Below, one piece after another: positions 7,798-15,482 of a DNA stretch of 19,266 nt. Position numbers and translations under genes: made by a program. Where the stretch lies: positions 1-19,266 of the forward strand of contig CAYJAY010000038.1 of assembly GCA_964368445.1 (NCBI GenBank), given 5' to 3'. Under the pieces are notes generated by a model that was not told the origin of the DNA, made no database searches, and saw only the letters and a program-made list of their open reading frames with translations. The DNA is from CAYJAY01 sp964368445 (GTDB lineage: Bacteria > Bacillota > Clostridia > Oscillospirales > Ruminococcaceae). Positions within the stretch are counted from its first letter, which is position 1. Each line of letters begins with the position of its first letter.

Positions 7798-8727
7798 ATG
7801 AACAAACCGATACTGGTTGTGTTAGCGGCGGGAATGGGAAGCCGCTATGGAGGATTAAAACAGATTGATCCAGTTCACAAAAACGGTGAAATAATAATTG
7901 ACTATTCAATCTTTGATGCTATTAAAGCAGGATTTGAAAAGGTTGTGTTTATTATTAATCCCGACTTTGAACAGGAGTTTAAAGAGGTTGTTGGCGGAAG
8001 GTTCGAAAAGCATATTGAAGTTGAATATGTGTTTCAAGCAAAGCAAAGCTTTGTGCCGGACGAATTCAAAGCAATAGCTGGGGACAGAAAAAAACCGTGG
8101 GGAACGGGACATGCAATTTTGTGTTGTAAAGACGTTGTCGACAGGCCGTTTGCGATTATAAACGCCGATGATTTTTACGGAGCAAACGGATATAAAAAGA
8201 TATATGATTTTCTAGATGGTTGTGATCTCGACGCGCAAGCCATGCCGTTTTGCATGGTGGGATACAAGCTTATCAACACGGTTACTGAAAAGGGCAAGGT
8301 TGCAAGGGGGATTTGTAACGTACAAAACAGACTTTTAACTTCAGTTGTCGAGCGCGTATGGATTGAAAAAGACGGTATAAATGCAAAGTTTAGCGAAGAC
8401 GGCGGAAAAAGTTTTGAGAACATTTCGGGCGAAACTGTTGTTTCGATGAACCTTTGGGGGTTCACTCCAAAGCTGTTCGACGAATTGGAAAAGAGATTTG
8501 TTAAGTTTTTGGAGAAATCAAAACAAAATCAAGACATAAACAGTTTGGAGTTTTTTATTCCAAGCGTGGTGTCGGAACTTTTACAGGAGCAAAAAGCCAC
8601 CGTTAGTGTTATGGAAACGGCTGATGTTTGGTATGGAGTTACCTATAAAGAGGACAAACAAAGTGTCGAAAACGCAATAAATGATATGGTTGACAAGGGA
8701 ATATATCCCGACAGGCTTTGGGGGTAG
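7798..8727 (+). CDS. Sugar-1-phosphate nucleotidyltransferase
   Basis: Predicted NDP-sugar pyrophosphorylase of 309 residues with the GT-A-like nucleotidyltransferase fold. The N-terminal loop VVLAAGMGSRYGGLKQ (7-22) is the nucleotide/pyrophosphate-binding signature. PWGTGHAIL (100-108) and INADDFYG (121-128) mark the nucleotide and metal site. It would join the kinase product with UTP (or another NTP) to give an NDP-sugar. In bifidobacterial lacto-N-biose clusters a hexose-1-phosphate uridylyltransferase accompanies NahK, but that homology was not tested here. AGGAG sits five bases before ATG 7798, 26 bases after the kinase gene. The repeat element at 8733 begins five bases after its stop. 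Confidence 0.83.
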   Translation: MNKPILVVLAAGMGSRYGGLKQIDPVHKNGEIIIDYSIFDAIKAGFEKVVFIINPDFEQEFKEVVGGRFEKHIEVEYVFQAKQSFVPDEFKAIAGDRKKPWGTGHAILCCKDVVDRPFAIINADDFYGANGYKKIYDFLDGCDLDAQAMPFCMVGYKLINTVTEKGKVARGICNVQNRLLTSVVERVWIEKDGINAKFSEDGGKSFENISGETVVSMNLWGFTPKLFDELEKRFVKFLEKSKQNQDINSLEFFIPSVVSELLQEQKATVSVMETADVWYGVTYKEDKQSVENAINDMVDKGIYPDRLWG

Positions 8728-8732
8728 AGTTG

Positions 8733-8885
8733 CCCTCTCAGTCACTTCGTGACAGTCTCTCCATTAGGACGTACCGTCCTTTGAGGGAGAGCCTTTCCCA
8801 GCCTCTCCCTTTGGGAGAGGTGCCGGTCGCAACCGGCGGAGAAGGCTATTTGGGAGAGCTGTCAATCTCGGATTGACTGAGAGGG
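8733..8885. repeat. MITE-like palindromic element with 12-bp terminal inverted repeats
   Basis: CCCTCTCAGTCA (8733-8744) and TGACTGAGAGGG (8874-8885) are exact reverse complements bounding 153 bases. Inside are four further perfect hairpins: GGACG-TAC-CGTCC (8767-8779), CCTCTCCC-TTT-GGGAGAGG (8802-8820), GCCGGT-CGCA-ACCGGC (8822-8837) and GTCAAT-CTCGG-ATTGAC (8861-8877). A fifth, GTCAC-TTC-GTGAC (8741-8753), overlaps the left terminus. It has no coding capacity. The CTCTCCC-rich style resembles intergenic repeats dispersed in gut Clostridia. The right end is followed by TTTTTATTGTTTTTA, so the folded element could also terminate transcription. Confidence 0.85.
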
Positions 8886-8924
8886 TTTTTATTGTTTTTA
8901 AATTAAATAAACGAGGTTTGAGAA

Positions 8925-10337
8925 ATGATAAAATTTGGAACGGGCGGTTGGCGCGCAATAATTGCCGATGAGTTTACAAAACAAAATGTTCGAATATTAA
9001 TGGCGGCGTTGTCGCAAAAAATACTTGACGAACAAAAGCAAGACAAAAGTTTTATAATAGGCTATGACAGGCGTTTCATGTCGGTCGAGGCGGCGAGGTG
9101 GTGTGCCGAAGTTGTGGCGGGATATGGCATTAAATGCGAGATTATAAACCGACAGTCGCCGACACCTCTTGTTATGTACACCATCGACCAAAAAGGCTCG
9201 GCGTATGGTGTTGCAATTACCGCAAGCCACAACCCCGCAATCTATAACGGGGTTAAGGTTTTTTCGAGCGGCGGGCGAGATGCCGATGAGTTCTTGACAG
9301 AAGAGATCGAAACATACATAGAAAAAGTCGACACACAAGATATTAAGTCGGTCGAATATGCCGAAGGGCTAAAAAACGGTTCGATAGTTCTTATCGACAC
9401 GATGAATTCGTTTATCGACAGGATAATGGAGCTTGTCGATATGGATAGCATACGAAAAGCAGGGCTCAAGATTGCGCTTGACCCAATGCATGGAGTTAGC
9501 AGAACGGCGCTTCAAACTATACTTATGACGGCGCGTTGTGAAGTTGACATTATCCACGAAAGGCATGATGCTTTGTTTGGTGGAAGAATGCCGGCGCCCA
9601 CCGAAAAGACACTTTCGGCGCTTGTTAGCTTTGTTGAAGAAAACAACATTGACCTTGGAATAGCGACGGACGGAGACGCCGACCGTTTGGGGGTTATCGA
9701 CGACACCTCAAAGTTTATCCACCCAAACAAAATTTTGGTGTTGATATATTATTATCTGTTAAAGTATAAAGGTCAAAAAGGTGACGCGGTTCGAAACACT
9801 GCAACGACACATCTTTTAGATAGGGTTGCAAAGAGTTTTGGTCATGAGTGCCACGAAGTTCCGGTTGGGTTTAAACATATCTCGGCAGGCATTGCAAAAT
9901 ATGATGCAGTTGTTGGGGGCGAGAGCTCGGGCGGTTTAACGGTTAGGGGACATATAAGGGGCAAAGACGGAATCTATGCCGCGGCGCTTCTTGTTGAGAT
10001 GATAGCGGTAACAGGAAAGAAGCTGTCGCTTTTGTGGCAAGAGATAATAGACATATACGGCAACTTGGAGATGGAAGAGGGTAACTTTGCGTTCCCGTGG
10101 GAGCGAAAGCAAGAGATTATAGATCTTATAATCAACGAGAAAAAGCTTCCTGATTTCGGAATAGAGATAGAAAAGGTTAGCTATAACGACGGTTGCAAAG
10201 TTTTCTTTAAAAACGGAGGATGGATAGCGGCAAGGTTTTCGGGAACAGAGCCGTTGCTTCGGATATTCTGTGAACTTGAGACAAAGGAAAAGGCGACCAA
10301 GCTTATATCGACATTTGCAGAGTTTCTTGAGATCTAG
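8925..10337 (+). CDS. Phosphoglucomutase / phosphomannomutase
   Basis: An alpha-D-phosphohexomutase of 470 residues, which interconverts hexose 1-phosphate and 6-phosphate. All four family signatures are present: catalytic phosphoserine loop ITASHNP (Ser101), metal loop DGDADR (249-254), sugar-specificity loop GGESSGG (331-337) and phosphate-binding RFSGTEP (437-443). The GESSG form is common in glucose- or glucose/mannose-acting members. ATG 8925 follows GAGG at eight bases. It is the last gene of the sugar region but is separated from the nucleotidyltransferase by the repeat element, so it may be a separate transcript. An intrinsic terminator follows. Confidence 0.9.
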   Translation: MIKFGTGGWRAIIADEFTKQNVRILMAALSQKILDEQKQDKSFIIGYDRRFMSVEAARWCAEVVAGYGIKCEIINRQSPTPLVMYTIDQKGSAYGVAITASHNPAIYNGVKVFSSGGRDADEFLTEEIETYIEKVDTQDIKSVEYAEGLKNGSIVLIDTMNSFIDRIMELVDMDSIRKAGLKIALDPMHGVSRTALQTILMTARCEVDIIHERHDALFGGRMPAPTEKTLSALVSFVEENNIDLGIATDGDADRLGVIDDTSKFIHPNKILVLIYYYLLKYKGQKGDAVRNTATTHLLDRVAKSFGHECHEVPVGFKHISAGIAKYDAVVGGESSGGLTVRGHIRGKDGIYAAALLVEMIAVTGKKLSLLWQEIIDIYGNLEMEEGNFAFPWERKQEIIDLIINEKKLPDFGIEIEKVSYNDGCKVFFKNGGWIAARFSGTEPLLRIFCELETKEKATKLISTFAEFLEI

Positions 10338-10356
10338 ACATGATTGAATAAAAAGC

Positions 10357-10395
10357 GAGCTGTGGCGAAAACAATGTCACAGCTCAAATTTTTAT
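10357..10395 (+). terminator. Intrinsic terminator after the mutase
   Basis: GAGCTGTGGC (10357-10366) pairs with GTCACAGCTC (10376-10385) with one G-T pair and a nine-base loop. It is followed by AAATTTTTATT and lies 20 bases after the mutase stop. Confidence 0.85.
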
Positions 10396-10468
10396 TGCGC
10401 AAATATCTGTTGTTATTTCGGTATTAGTTTGTTATTATTATAATATCATTGTAATTATAGGGTGTAAA

Positions 10469-10605
10469 ATGAAAAAAGAATTATATGTAGGACAACACCT
10501 ATTGACTATAACAAAAAAGAAATTGAGCTTTGGCCCGAATACGGCGGTGCTACAGCTATAAGAAAAAAAATAAATGCAATTAATAGAAAAAAGAACGGTA
10601 ATTAA
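10469..10605 (+). pseudogene. Possible frameshifted remnant of a small gene
   Basis: ATG 10469 opens a frame reading MKKELYVG, which stops after 30 codons. From 10489 another frame reads 38 codons with protein-like composition (PIDYNKKEIELWPEYGGATAI, ending KKNGN) and a stop at 10603-10605. That second frame has no usable ATG, GTG or TTG of its own. One indel near 10488 would join the two into a roughly 45-residue basic protein. I do not recognise the family. It could equally be chance: the region is AT-rich and GTG upstream of the ATG is only a weak ribosome site. Confidence 0.3.
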
Positions 10606-10617
10606 TTTGTATATCTG

Positions 10618-10646
10618 TTGTTAGTTGATTTGCTTTGTTAGATAAT
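10618..10646 (+). promoter_or_regulatory. Sigma-A-type promoter for the FGGY kinase operon
   Basis: TTGTTA (10618-10623) and GATAAT (10641-10646) are separated by exactly 17 bases. They match the consensus at 4 of 6 and 5 of 6 positions, and lie about 32 bases upstream of the kinase start. Confidence 0.55.
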
Positions 10647-10677
10647 ATTTCATAATTAAAAAATTAAGGGGATTTAT

Positions 10678-12213
10678 ATGGGGTTGGTTTTGACCTTCGA
10701 TGTTGGCACACAAAGTCTTAGAGCGATGTTGGTTAACACAAGCGGAGACATCGTTAAAATTGTCAGTCATAAATACGAAAAGCCGTATTTTGCAATAAAA
10801 AATGAATGGGCTGAGCAAAAAGCCGAACTTTATTTTGATGTTTTATGTAAATGTAGTTTGGAGCTTAAAGAAAAATCGGGCGAGCTTTGGGAGGACATTA
10901 TTGCGGTTACCGTCACAACGGTGCGCGACACCTGCGTGTGTGTAGACAAAGACGGAAAAGCATTAAGAGACATTATTCTGTGGCTTGATAAAAGGGAAGC
11001 GAAGGTCGAGCAAAAACTTCCGTTTTATCTGAATTTGCTTTATATTATTATTGGAATGAAAGACACTATAGACATGCAACGAAAGGTTTCGGTTTGCAAC
11101 TGGATAATCGAGAACGAACCGGAAATTTGGGAAAAAACCTATAAATATCTAATGCTTTCGGGATATCTTAATTTTCTGCTTACAGGGAAAATGGTGGACA
11201 GTTCTGCCGGCATAATCGGGCATATTCCGTTTGACAGCAAAGTTCGTGGATGGATGAAAAAAGGCAATATAAAGAGAATTATATATGACATTGAAGAACA
11301 AAAACTTTGCGATGTCATTGAACCCGGCGACGTTGTTGGAACTATCACAAAACAAGCATCGGAAAAGACGGGGATTAAACAAGGGCTTGAACTGATTGCA
11401 ACAGGTTCTGACAAAGGTTGCGAAACGCTTGGTGTATCCTGTGTTTCAGAGGACACAGCGGTCATAAGCCTTGGAACAACCGCAACGCTTCAATGTATGA
11501 CAAAAAAATATGTCGAGCCGTTAAGATTTGTTCCGCCATTTCCCGCGGTTATGAAAGGTTATTACAATCCGGAAGCTATGGTGTATAGCGGCTATTGGCT
11601 TATTACTTGGTTTAAACGTGAGTTTGCAAGCCACGAGGTTGAACAAGCAGAAAAACTTGGGGTGTCCGCGGAACAGCTTCTCAACAAAAGGTTGCGGGAA
11701 ATTCCTCCCGGTTGCGATGGACTTGTAATGGAACCATATTTTTCGCCGGGCGTCACGATGCCAAAGGCAAAAGGTGCCGTTATAGGATTTTCAGATAAAC
11801 ATACAAGGATACATCTTTACCGCTCGATTATCGAAGGGATTAACTTTGCTCTAATCGAGGGTATGAGGACTATTGAAAAGCGCGGAAAATTTAAGGTTAA
11901 GCGTTTGTTTGTTTCGGGCGGAGGCTCGCAAAGCAGCGAAATCTGCCGCATAACCGCTAGCATGTTTGGGCTTCCTGTTTACAGGATACAAACAAACGAA
12001 GCGTCGGGGCTTGGGAGCTCTATCGTAGCGTTTGTATCTAAAGGCTACTTTGAAAGCTATGAACAAGCGGTTGAAAGCATGGTTCATATTAAAGATGAAT
12101 TTATTCCGGATAAACAAGAGAATGAAAAGTATGAAGTTATACTAAATCAGATATTTAAGAAAATATATAAAAAACTACTTCCGCTTTATAAAAAACAAAG
12201 CAAGATGAAGTAG
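10678..12213 (+). CDS. FGGY-family carbohydrate kinase
   Basis: A sugar/polyol kinase of 511 residues in the FGGY family (glycerol, xylulose, gluconate and related kinases). The N-terminal ATPase phosphate loop is FDVGTQSLRAML (7-18). GSDKGCETLG carries the likely catalytic base Asp245. AVISLGTTATLQC (261-273) is the second phosphate-binding strand, and FVSGGGSQSSEICRITASMFGLPV (411-434) is the FGGY-C adenosine motif. The substrate is not evident: it lacks obvious glycerol-kinase or xylulokinase signatures. AAGGGG precedes ATG 10678. The glycosyltransferase starts 14 bases after its stop, so the two are cotranscribed. In that context a polyol or sugar tied to envelope glycolipid metabolism is possible, but this is inference. 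Confidence 0.85.
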   Translation: MGLVLTFDVGTQSLRAMLVNTSGDIVKIVSHKYEKPYFAIKNEWAEQKAELYFDVLCKCSLELKEKSGELWEDIIAVTVTTVRDTCVCVDKDGKALRDIILWLDKREAKVEQKLPFYLNLLYIIIGMKDTIDMQRKVSVCNWIIENEPEIWEKTYKYLMLSGYLNFLLTGKMVDSSAGIIGHIPFDSKVRGWMKKGNIKRIIYDIEEQKLCDVIEPGDVVGTITKQASEKTGIKQGLELIATGSDKGCETLGVSCVSEDTAVISLGTTATLQCMTKKYVEPLRFVPPFPAVMKGYYNPEAMVYSGYWLITWFKREFASHEVEQAEKLGVSAEQLLNKRLREIPPGCDGLVMEPYFSPGVTMPKAKGAVIGFSDKHTRIHLYRSIIEGINFALIEGMRTIEKRGKFKVKRLFVSGGGSQSSEICRITASMFGLPVYRIQTNEASGLGSSIVAFVSKGYFESYEQAVESMVHIKDEFIPDKQENEKYEVILNQIFKKIYKKLLPLYKKQSKMK

Positions 12214-12227
12214 CCGGAGGGCATTTA

Positions 12228-13361
12228 ATGAGGGTGTTAATTTTAACATGTAATCTAGGTGGGGGGCACAACACTGCGGCAAGGGCGCTTGCAGAATACT
12301 TTTCCGACAATGGGGTTTTTTGTGAAATACGAGATGCGCTTGCATTTACGTCAAATCTTCCGTCAACCCTTACCGAAAAGGCGTACATAACCTCGACAAA
12401 AGGGAACGCTTGGGCATTTGGAACGGTTTACAACGTAGGGATAAAGTTAAGTTCGCTAAGACAGGCGGTCAAAAAGCCGGTTAAATCGCCGGTGTACTAC
12501 GCCAATTCGCTGTTTGGTCGCACACTTCATAAATACATCAAGTTTAAAGAATTTGATGTAGTTGTGTGTACACATTTTTTCCCGGCAGAAACGTTAACCT
12601 ATCTAAAAAAATACAAAAAACTTAAAACGAAAAACTTTCTTATCGCAACCGACTATACGATACACCCGTTTATGAATGAAACGACGATGGACGGATATTT
12701 TGTTCCGCACGAACTTGTGGTTGAAGAATTTGTGTCGTTTGGACTTCCACGGGAAAAGATTTTTCAAACAGGCATACCTGTTGGAAAAAAATATACCCAA
12801 AAGAAAGACAAGGCAGATGTGAGAAAACAACTGGGTCTTGATGTCGATTCCAAGATAGTACTTATGATGTCGGGGAGCATGGGTTTTGGCGACAACACCG
12901 AGTTGATTAAAAACATTTTATCTGTGTGTTCCGGTAACGTAAAGACGGTTGTTGTTTGTGGGAATAATAAAAAAGCCTTTGACGAGCTAGACGGTATTTT
13001 TAAAGACGACAAAAGGGTTGATGTGGTTGGATTCACCGACAAAATCCCCGAGTATATGGACGCTTGTGACGTTGTTATTACAAAGCCGGGTGGACTTTCG
13101 ACAACCGAAGCCGCCGCAAAAAACATCCCGATTATACATAGCAAAGCTATACCGGGTTGTGAGACAAGAAACGTCGAGATTTTCGACAGGTTTGGCATGT
13201 CTATACACGAAGACGACCCGTTTAAAATAGCTTGTTTAACCGATTTCATTTTGAACAATAAAGACTATCAAGACAAGATGATTAAAAATCAGAACAAACA
13301 TATCAATAAGTTCGGGGCGAGAGATACCTGTGAGAAAATCAAAGAGATATATAGACGTTAG
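12228..13361 (+). CDS. MGDG synthase/UgtP-like glycosyltransferase
   Basis: A GT28-type glycosyltransferase of 377 residues. The N-terminal MRVLILTCNLGGGHNTAARAL (1-21) matches the GGGH-containing start of the plant MGDG synthase and Bacillus UgtP family. The C-terminal donor site DVVITKPGGLSTTEAAAKNIPII (281-303) matches the GT-B UDP-sugar motif. Family members transfer glucose or galactose from UDP-sugar to diacylglycerol at the inner face of the membrane, making glycolipid and anchors for lipoteichoic acid. The lipid acceptor here is assumed from homology. GGAGGG is placed well before ATG 12228. It lies between the FGGY kinase and the small membrane protein in one operon. Confidence 0.88.
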   Translation: MRVLILTCNLGGGHNTAARALAEYFSDNGVFCEIRDALAFTSNLPSTLTEKAYITSTKGNAWAFGTVYNVGIKLSSLRQAVKKPVKSPVYYANSLFGRTLHKYIKFKEFDVVVCTHFFPAETLTYLKKYKKLKTKNFLIATDYTIHPFMNETTMDGYFVPHELVVEEFVSFGLPREKIFQTGIPVGKKYTQKKDKADVRKQLGLDVDSKIVLMMSGSMGFGDNTELIKNILSVCSGNVKTVVVCGNNKKAFDELDGIFKDDKRVDVVGFTDKIPEYMDACDVVITKPGGLSTTEAAAKNIPIIHSKAIPGCETRNVEIFDRFGMSIHEDDPFKIACLTDFILNNKDYQDKMIKNQNKHINKFGARDTCEKIKEIYRR

Positions 13362-13379
13362 TGCGTCGGAGGTTATAAT

Positions 13380-13664
13380 TTGAATACAATAAAAATATTG
13401 AAGATTATATTTGCAATTTTGTTAGTTGTTTGTGTGTTTGTGTCGATTGATTTAGGTGTTAATCTTTTGGGTTCATTAGTGCCTGAAATGCAGGACGGGA
13501 TACCGTTTAATAGTGTTTTGCAAAGCTATTTTGGTATTCTTGAGGAAACTTTGGAAACAAGAGAAGAATTTTTTAATGCGTTTGCAACGTCGGCTTGGGT
13601 GACGTTCTTGGTGTTTTTAGCTAACGTTATATTATATATATTTGGTGTGTCGAACAAAAAATAG
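13380..13664 (+). CDS. Small two-helix membrane protein, unknown function
   Basis: I do not recognise this 94-residue protein. It has an N-terminal hydrophobic helix (about 7-33), an intervening hydrophilic loop rich in acidic residues (QSYFGILEETLETREEFFNAF), and a C-terminal helix (about 71-90) ending in a basic NKK tail. The start is TTG 13380, supported by a full GGAGG (13368-13372) at seven bases and a position 18 bases after the glycosyltransferase stop. It could be a partner or membrane tether for the upstream glycosyltransferase, but only context suggests that. Confidence 0.7.
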   Translation: MNTIKILKIIFAILLVVCVFVSIDLGVNLLGSLVPEMQDGIPFNSVLQSYFGILEETLETREEFFNAFATSAWVTFLVFLANVILYIFGVSNKK

Positions 13665-13708
13665 GTTAGGAATATAAATATCAATAATTTAAATAAAACA
13701 TAAAAAAG

Positions 13709-13751
13709 ACAGTATCTTGTAAATTTAAACGTTACAGGATACTGTTTTTTT
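13709..13751. terminator. Bidirectional intrinsic terminator
   Basis: ACAGTATCTTGTAA (13709-13722) pairs with TTACAGGATACTGT (13732-13745) with one G-T pair and a nine-base loop. Seven T follow on the plus strand, and CTTTTTTA on the minus strand. It can end both the kinase/glycosyltransferase operon and the convergent PadR operon. Confidence 0.9.
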
Positions 13752-13767
13752 AAGAAAAGTAACTGAG

Positions 13768-14307
13768 TTAACCGATTTCGGAAAGCTCATCATGTTGTGA
13801 AGTTTCCGAGTCTTGTGTATTTTCGGTTTCGGGAGGTACGTTGTGAACAAAATCAACCTGTTGGTAAATCTCGTGTCTTTCAACGATGATTTCATCCGGA
13901 ACATAAAGTGAAGAGGAGATGCCTGAACTCATAATAACGGCTATATGTTCGGCTAAATATTCCTCAGTGAAGTTGAAATCGGGCAAGCCTTTGTAGTACA
14001 CATATATTTCAACAACACCATCTTGGTCTACCGGTGTTACAACATATTCGTAATACGAATCTTTATATTGTTCAAAATAGGCGGTTTTGCTTGGGGTTTT
14101 TAAAACATCCATGTTTCCATATCCATACACAACTATTTTTTTGACATCTTCGTCAAATTCGGTTCGTGTTATCTTTGTTTGAGTGTTGTTAACTATCTCG
14201 ACCATCTTTGAATAAATGTCGTTAAACGCAAGGGAAGAAAACACAACGGTTAGAACAAAACTTACAAAAAAGATGATTACAAAAATTATCGTTAATTTTT
14301 TAGTCAT
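13768..14307 (-). CDS. Membrane-anchored hypothetical protein of the PadR/HAAS operon
   Basis: A protein of 179 residues with one N-terminal transmembrane helix (about 5-28) and an extracytoplasmic domain rich in beta-type segments (KKIVVYGYGNMDVLK, YYEYVVTPVDQDGVVEIYVYYKG). The tail is low in complexity and acidic (PETENTQDSETSQHDELSE). In other Firmicutes the third gene of PadR-HAAS operons often encodes a DUF4097 beta-strand protein. The KKIVVYGYGNMDVLK segment would fit the start of such a domain, but the assignment is tentative and the domain would be short. The start ATG 14307 overlaps the end of the HAAS gene by eight bases, so the two are translationally coupled. Confidence 0.75.
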   Translation of the reverse strand: MTKKLTIIFVIIFFVSFVLTVVFSSLAFNDIYSKMVEIVNNTQTKITRTEFDEDVKKIVVYGYGNMDVLKTPSKTAYFEQYKDSYYEYVVTPVDQDGVVEIYVYYKGLPDFNFTEEYLAEHIAVIMSSGISSSLYVPDEIIVERHEIYQQVDFVHNVPPETENTQDSETSQHDELSEIG

Positions 14308-15055
14308 TTGATTTTCCTACACTTTCTGTTGATCTGCTGTTTAGATTTAAAATAATTTTTACAAAACATTTAATTAAGGTAATAATCAGGATTACAAACA
14401 ATACCCCGGCCGAAACAACACAAACAGCTCCGAAAATTCCGACAAATAGAATATTAAGCGTTAGTTCCGACATGATAAGACCTGCCGAAAGAATTGGAAC
14501 CGAGCTTGCAAACAACGCTGTCGCAACTGCCCCAAACGCCAAGACCACCCAAAAGGCAACAAACAAGACGGCGAGTATTAACAAAATCTTAAAGGTGGAT
14601 TTAGCCAAAGACCAAACAAAGCGAAACAACTTTGCTATAAAATTTAAAATACGGCTTGAGAAACTACCCACACCTTGTTTTAGCGAAACCAAACCGTTTG
14701 TTCCTTGCTGTAAACTTTCTTTTGGTTGTTTCAAGGTTAACAAATTTTTTGATGTCTTTGTAAACGACGAATTTTTAATTTTTTCTAAACCTTTTGAAGT
14801 TTTGTTTTTAATACCTTCATAGATTTCAACCGCTGTGTCGGACGAGCTTTTTTCGCCTTGAAACTCATCGATAAACTGCTTTGCAATAATTTCAGGATTA
14901 CCGAGTTTTGCCGATATTTCGAGATCGGTTTTGCTTTGTCTGTATCCATCCTCGAAATATTCGTTGTAATCGCGTATAATGTCGTCCACTTCGTTTTTCG
15001 CAAGATGTTTTTTCAGCAGCATCTCAAGCTTAGTAATGTATTCCTCTCTTGTCAT
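14300..15055 (-). CDS. HAAS-domain (DUF1700) membrane protein
   Basis: A protein of 251 residues. The N-terminal cytoplasmic HAAS/DUF1700 domain (about 1-68) has the typical LLKKHLAKNEVDDIIRDYNEYFEDG and LGNPEIIAKQFIDEF motifs. A polar linker (70-135) follows, then three hydrophobic segments (about 155-185, 187-206 and 207-232). Such proteins are regularly encoded directly after a PadR-type repressor and are thought to transmit membrane or envelope-stress signals. Start ATG 15055 lies three bases after the PadR stop. AGGAG for this gene sits in the last PadR codons (plus strand TTCTCCT, 15064-15070). Confidence 0.85.
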   Translation of the reverse strand: MTREEYITKLEMLLKKHLAKNEVDDIIRDYNEYFEDGYRQSKTDLEISAKLGNPEIIAKQFIDEFQGEKSSSDTAVEIYEGIKNKTSKGLEKIKNSSFTKTSKNLLTLKQPKESLQQGTNGLVSLKQGVGSFSSRILNFIAKLFRFVWSLAKSTFKILLILAVLFVAFWVVLAFGAVATALFASSVPILSAGLIMSELTLNILFVGIFGAVCVVSAGVLFVILIITLIKCFVKIILNLNSRSTESVGKSND

Positions 15056-15058
15056 ATT

Positions 15059-15388
15059 CTAATTCTTCTCCTTTATATTTTTAAGATTTAATATTTTGTT
15101 GACCATTATTGAGAATTCGCTCCAATCTTGTTCAAGCGAACCGAGATATGCCTTGCCTTTTTCGGTTATGTGATAGTATTTTCTTGCAGGGCCAAACGTG
15201 CTTTCTTTTAGGTAGTTGACAAAATACTCTTCATTTGTCAATCTTCTTAAAATTGGGTAGACAGTTCCCTCGTTTATCTCGGTAAACTCGGCTATATTTT
15301 GAACAATTTCATATCCGTACATGTCGCGCCGTGCAATTAATGCCAACACACACATCTCGATTATCCCTTTTCTAAACTGAGTGTTCAT
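15059..15388 (-). CDS. PadR-family transcriptional regulator
   Basis: A winged-helix repressor of 109 residues, the usual size of the short PadR subfamily. Conserved features are the N-terminal FRKGIIEMCVLALIARRDMYGYEIV, the recognition helix and wing EINEGTVYPILRRLTNEEYF, and PARKYYHITEKGKAYL. It is the first gene of a three-gene minus-strand operon with the HAAS protein and the anchored hypothetical. PadR proteins of this layout usually repress their own operon in response to membrane-active compounds. The promoter region at 15450-15478 carries a partly palindromic spacer that could be its operator. Confidence 0.9.
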   Translation of the reverse strand: MNTQFRKGIIEMCVLALIARRDMYGYEIVQNIAEFTEINEGTVYPILRRLTNEEYFVNYLKESTFGPARKYYHITEKGKAYLGSLEQDWSEFSIMVNKILNLKNIKEKN

Positions 15389-15449
15389 AATTGGACCCTT
15401 TCCGATTTTTTGTTGGTAAAAACGTTATGCAGTGTTTTGCAATGTAATT

Positions 15450-15478
15450 AGTATAGCACACTATTATGTATAACACAA
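15450..15478 (-). promoter_or_regulatory. Promoter of the padR operon with palindromic spacer
   Basis: On the minus strand TTGTGT (15478-15473) and TATACT (15455-15450) are 17 bases apart, giving a plausible -35/-10 pair about 60 bases upstream of the PadR start. The spacer and -10 include ATAG-TGTG-CTAT, a small palindrome well placed for autorepression. Confidence 0.55.
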
Positions 15479-15482
15479 TACC

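Noticed and set aside
12764..13258. 164-codon minus-strand ORF opposite the glycosyltransferase
   Set aside because: The plus-strand frame has clear GT-B motifs, and the antisense frame shows no motif, no ribosome site and shadow-type composition.
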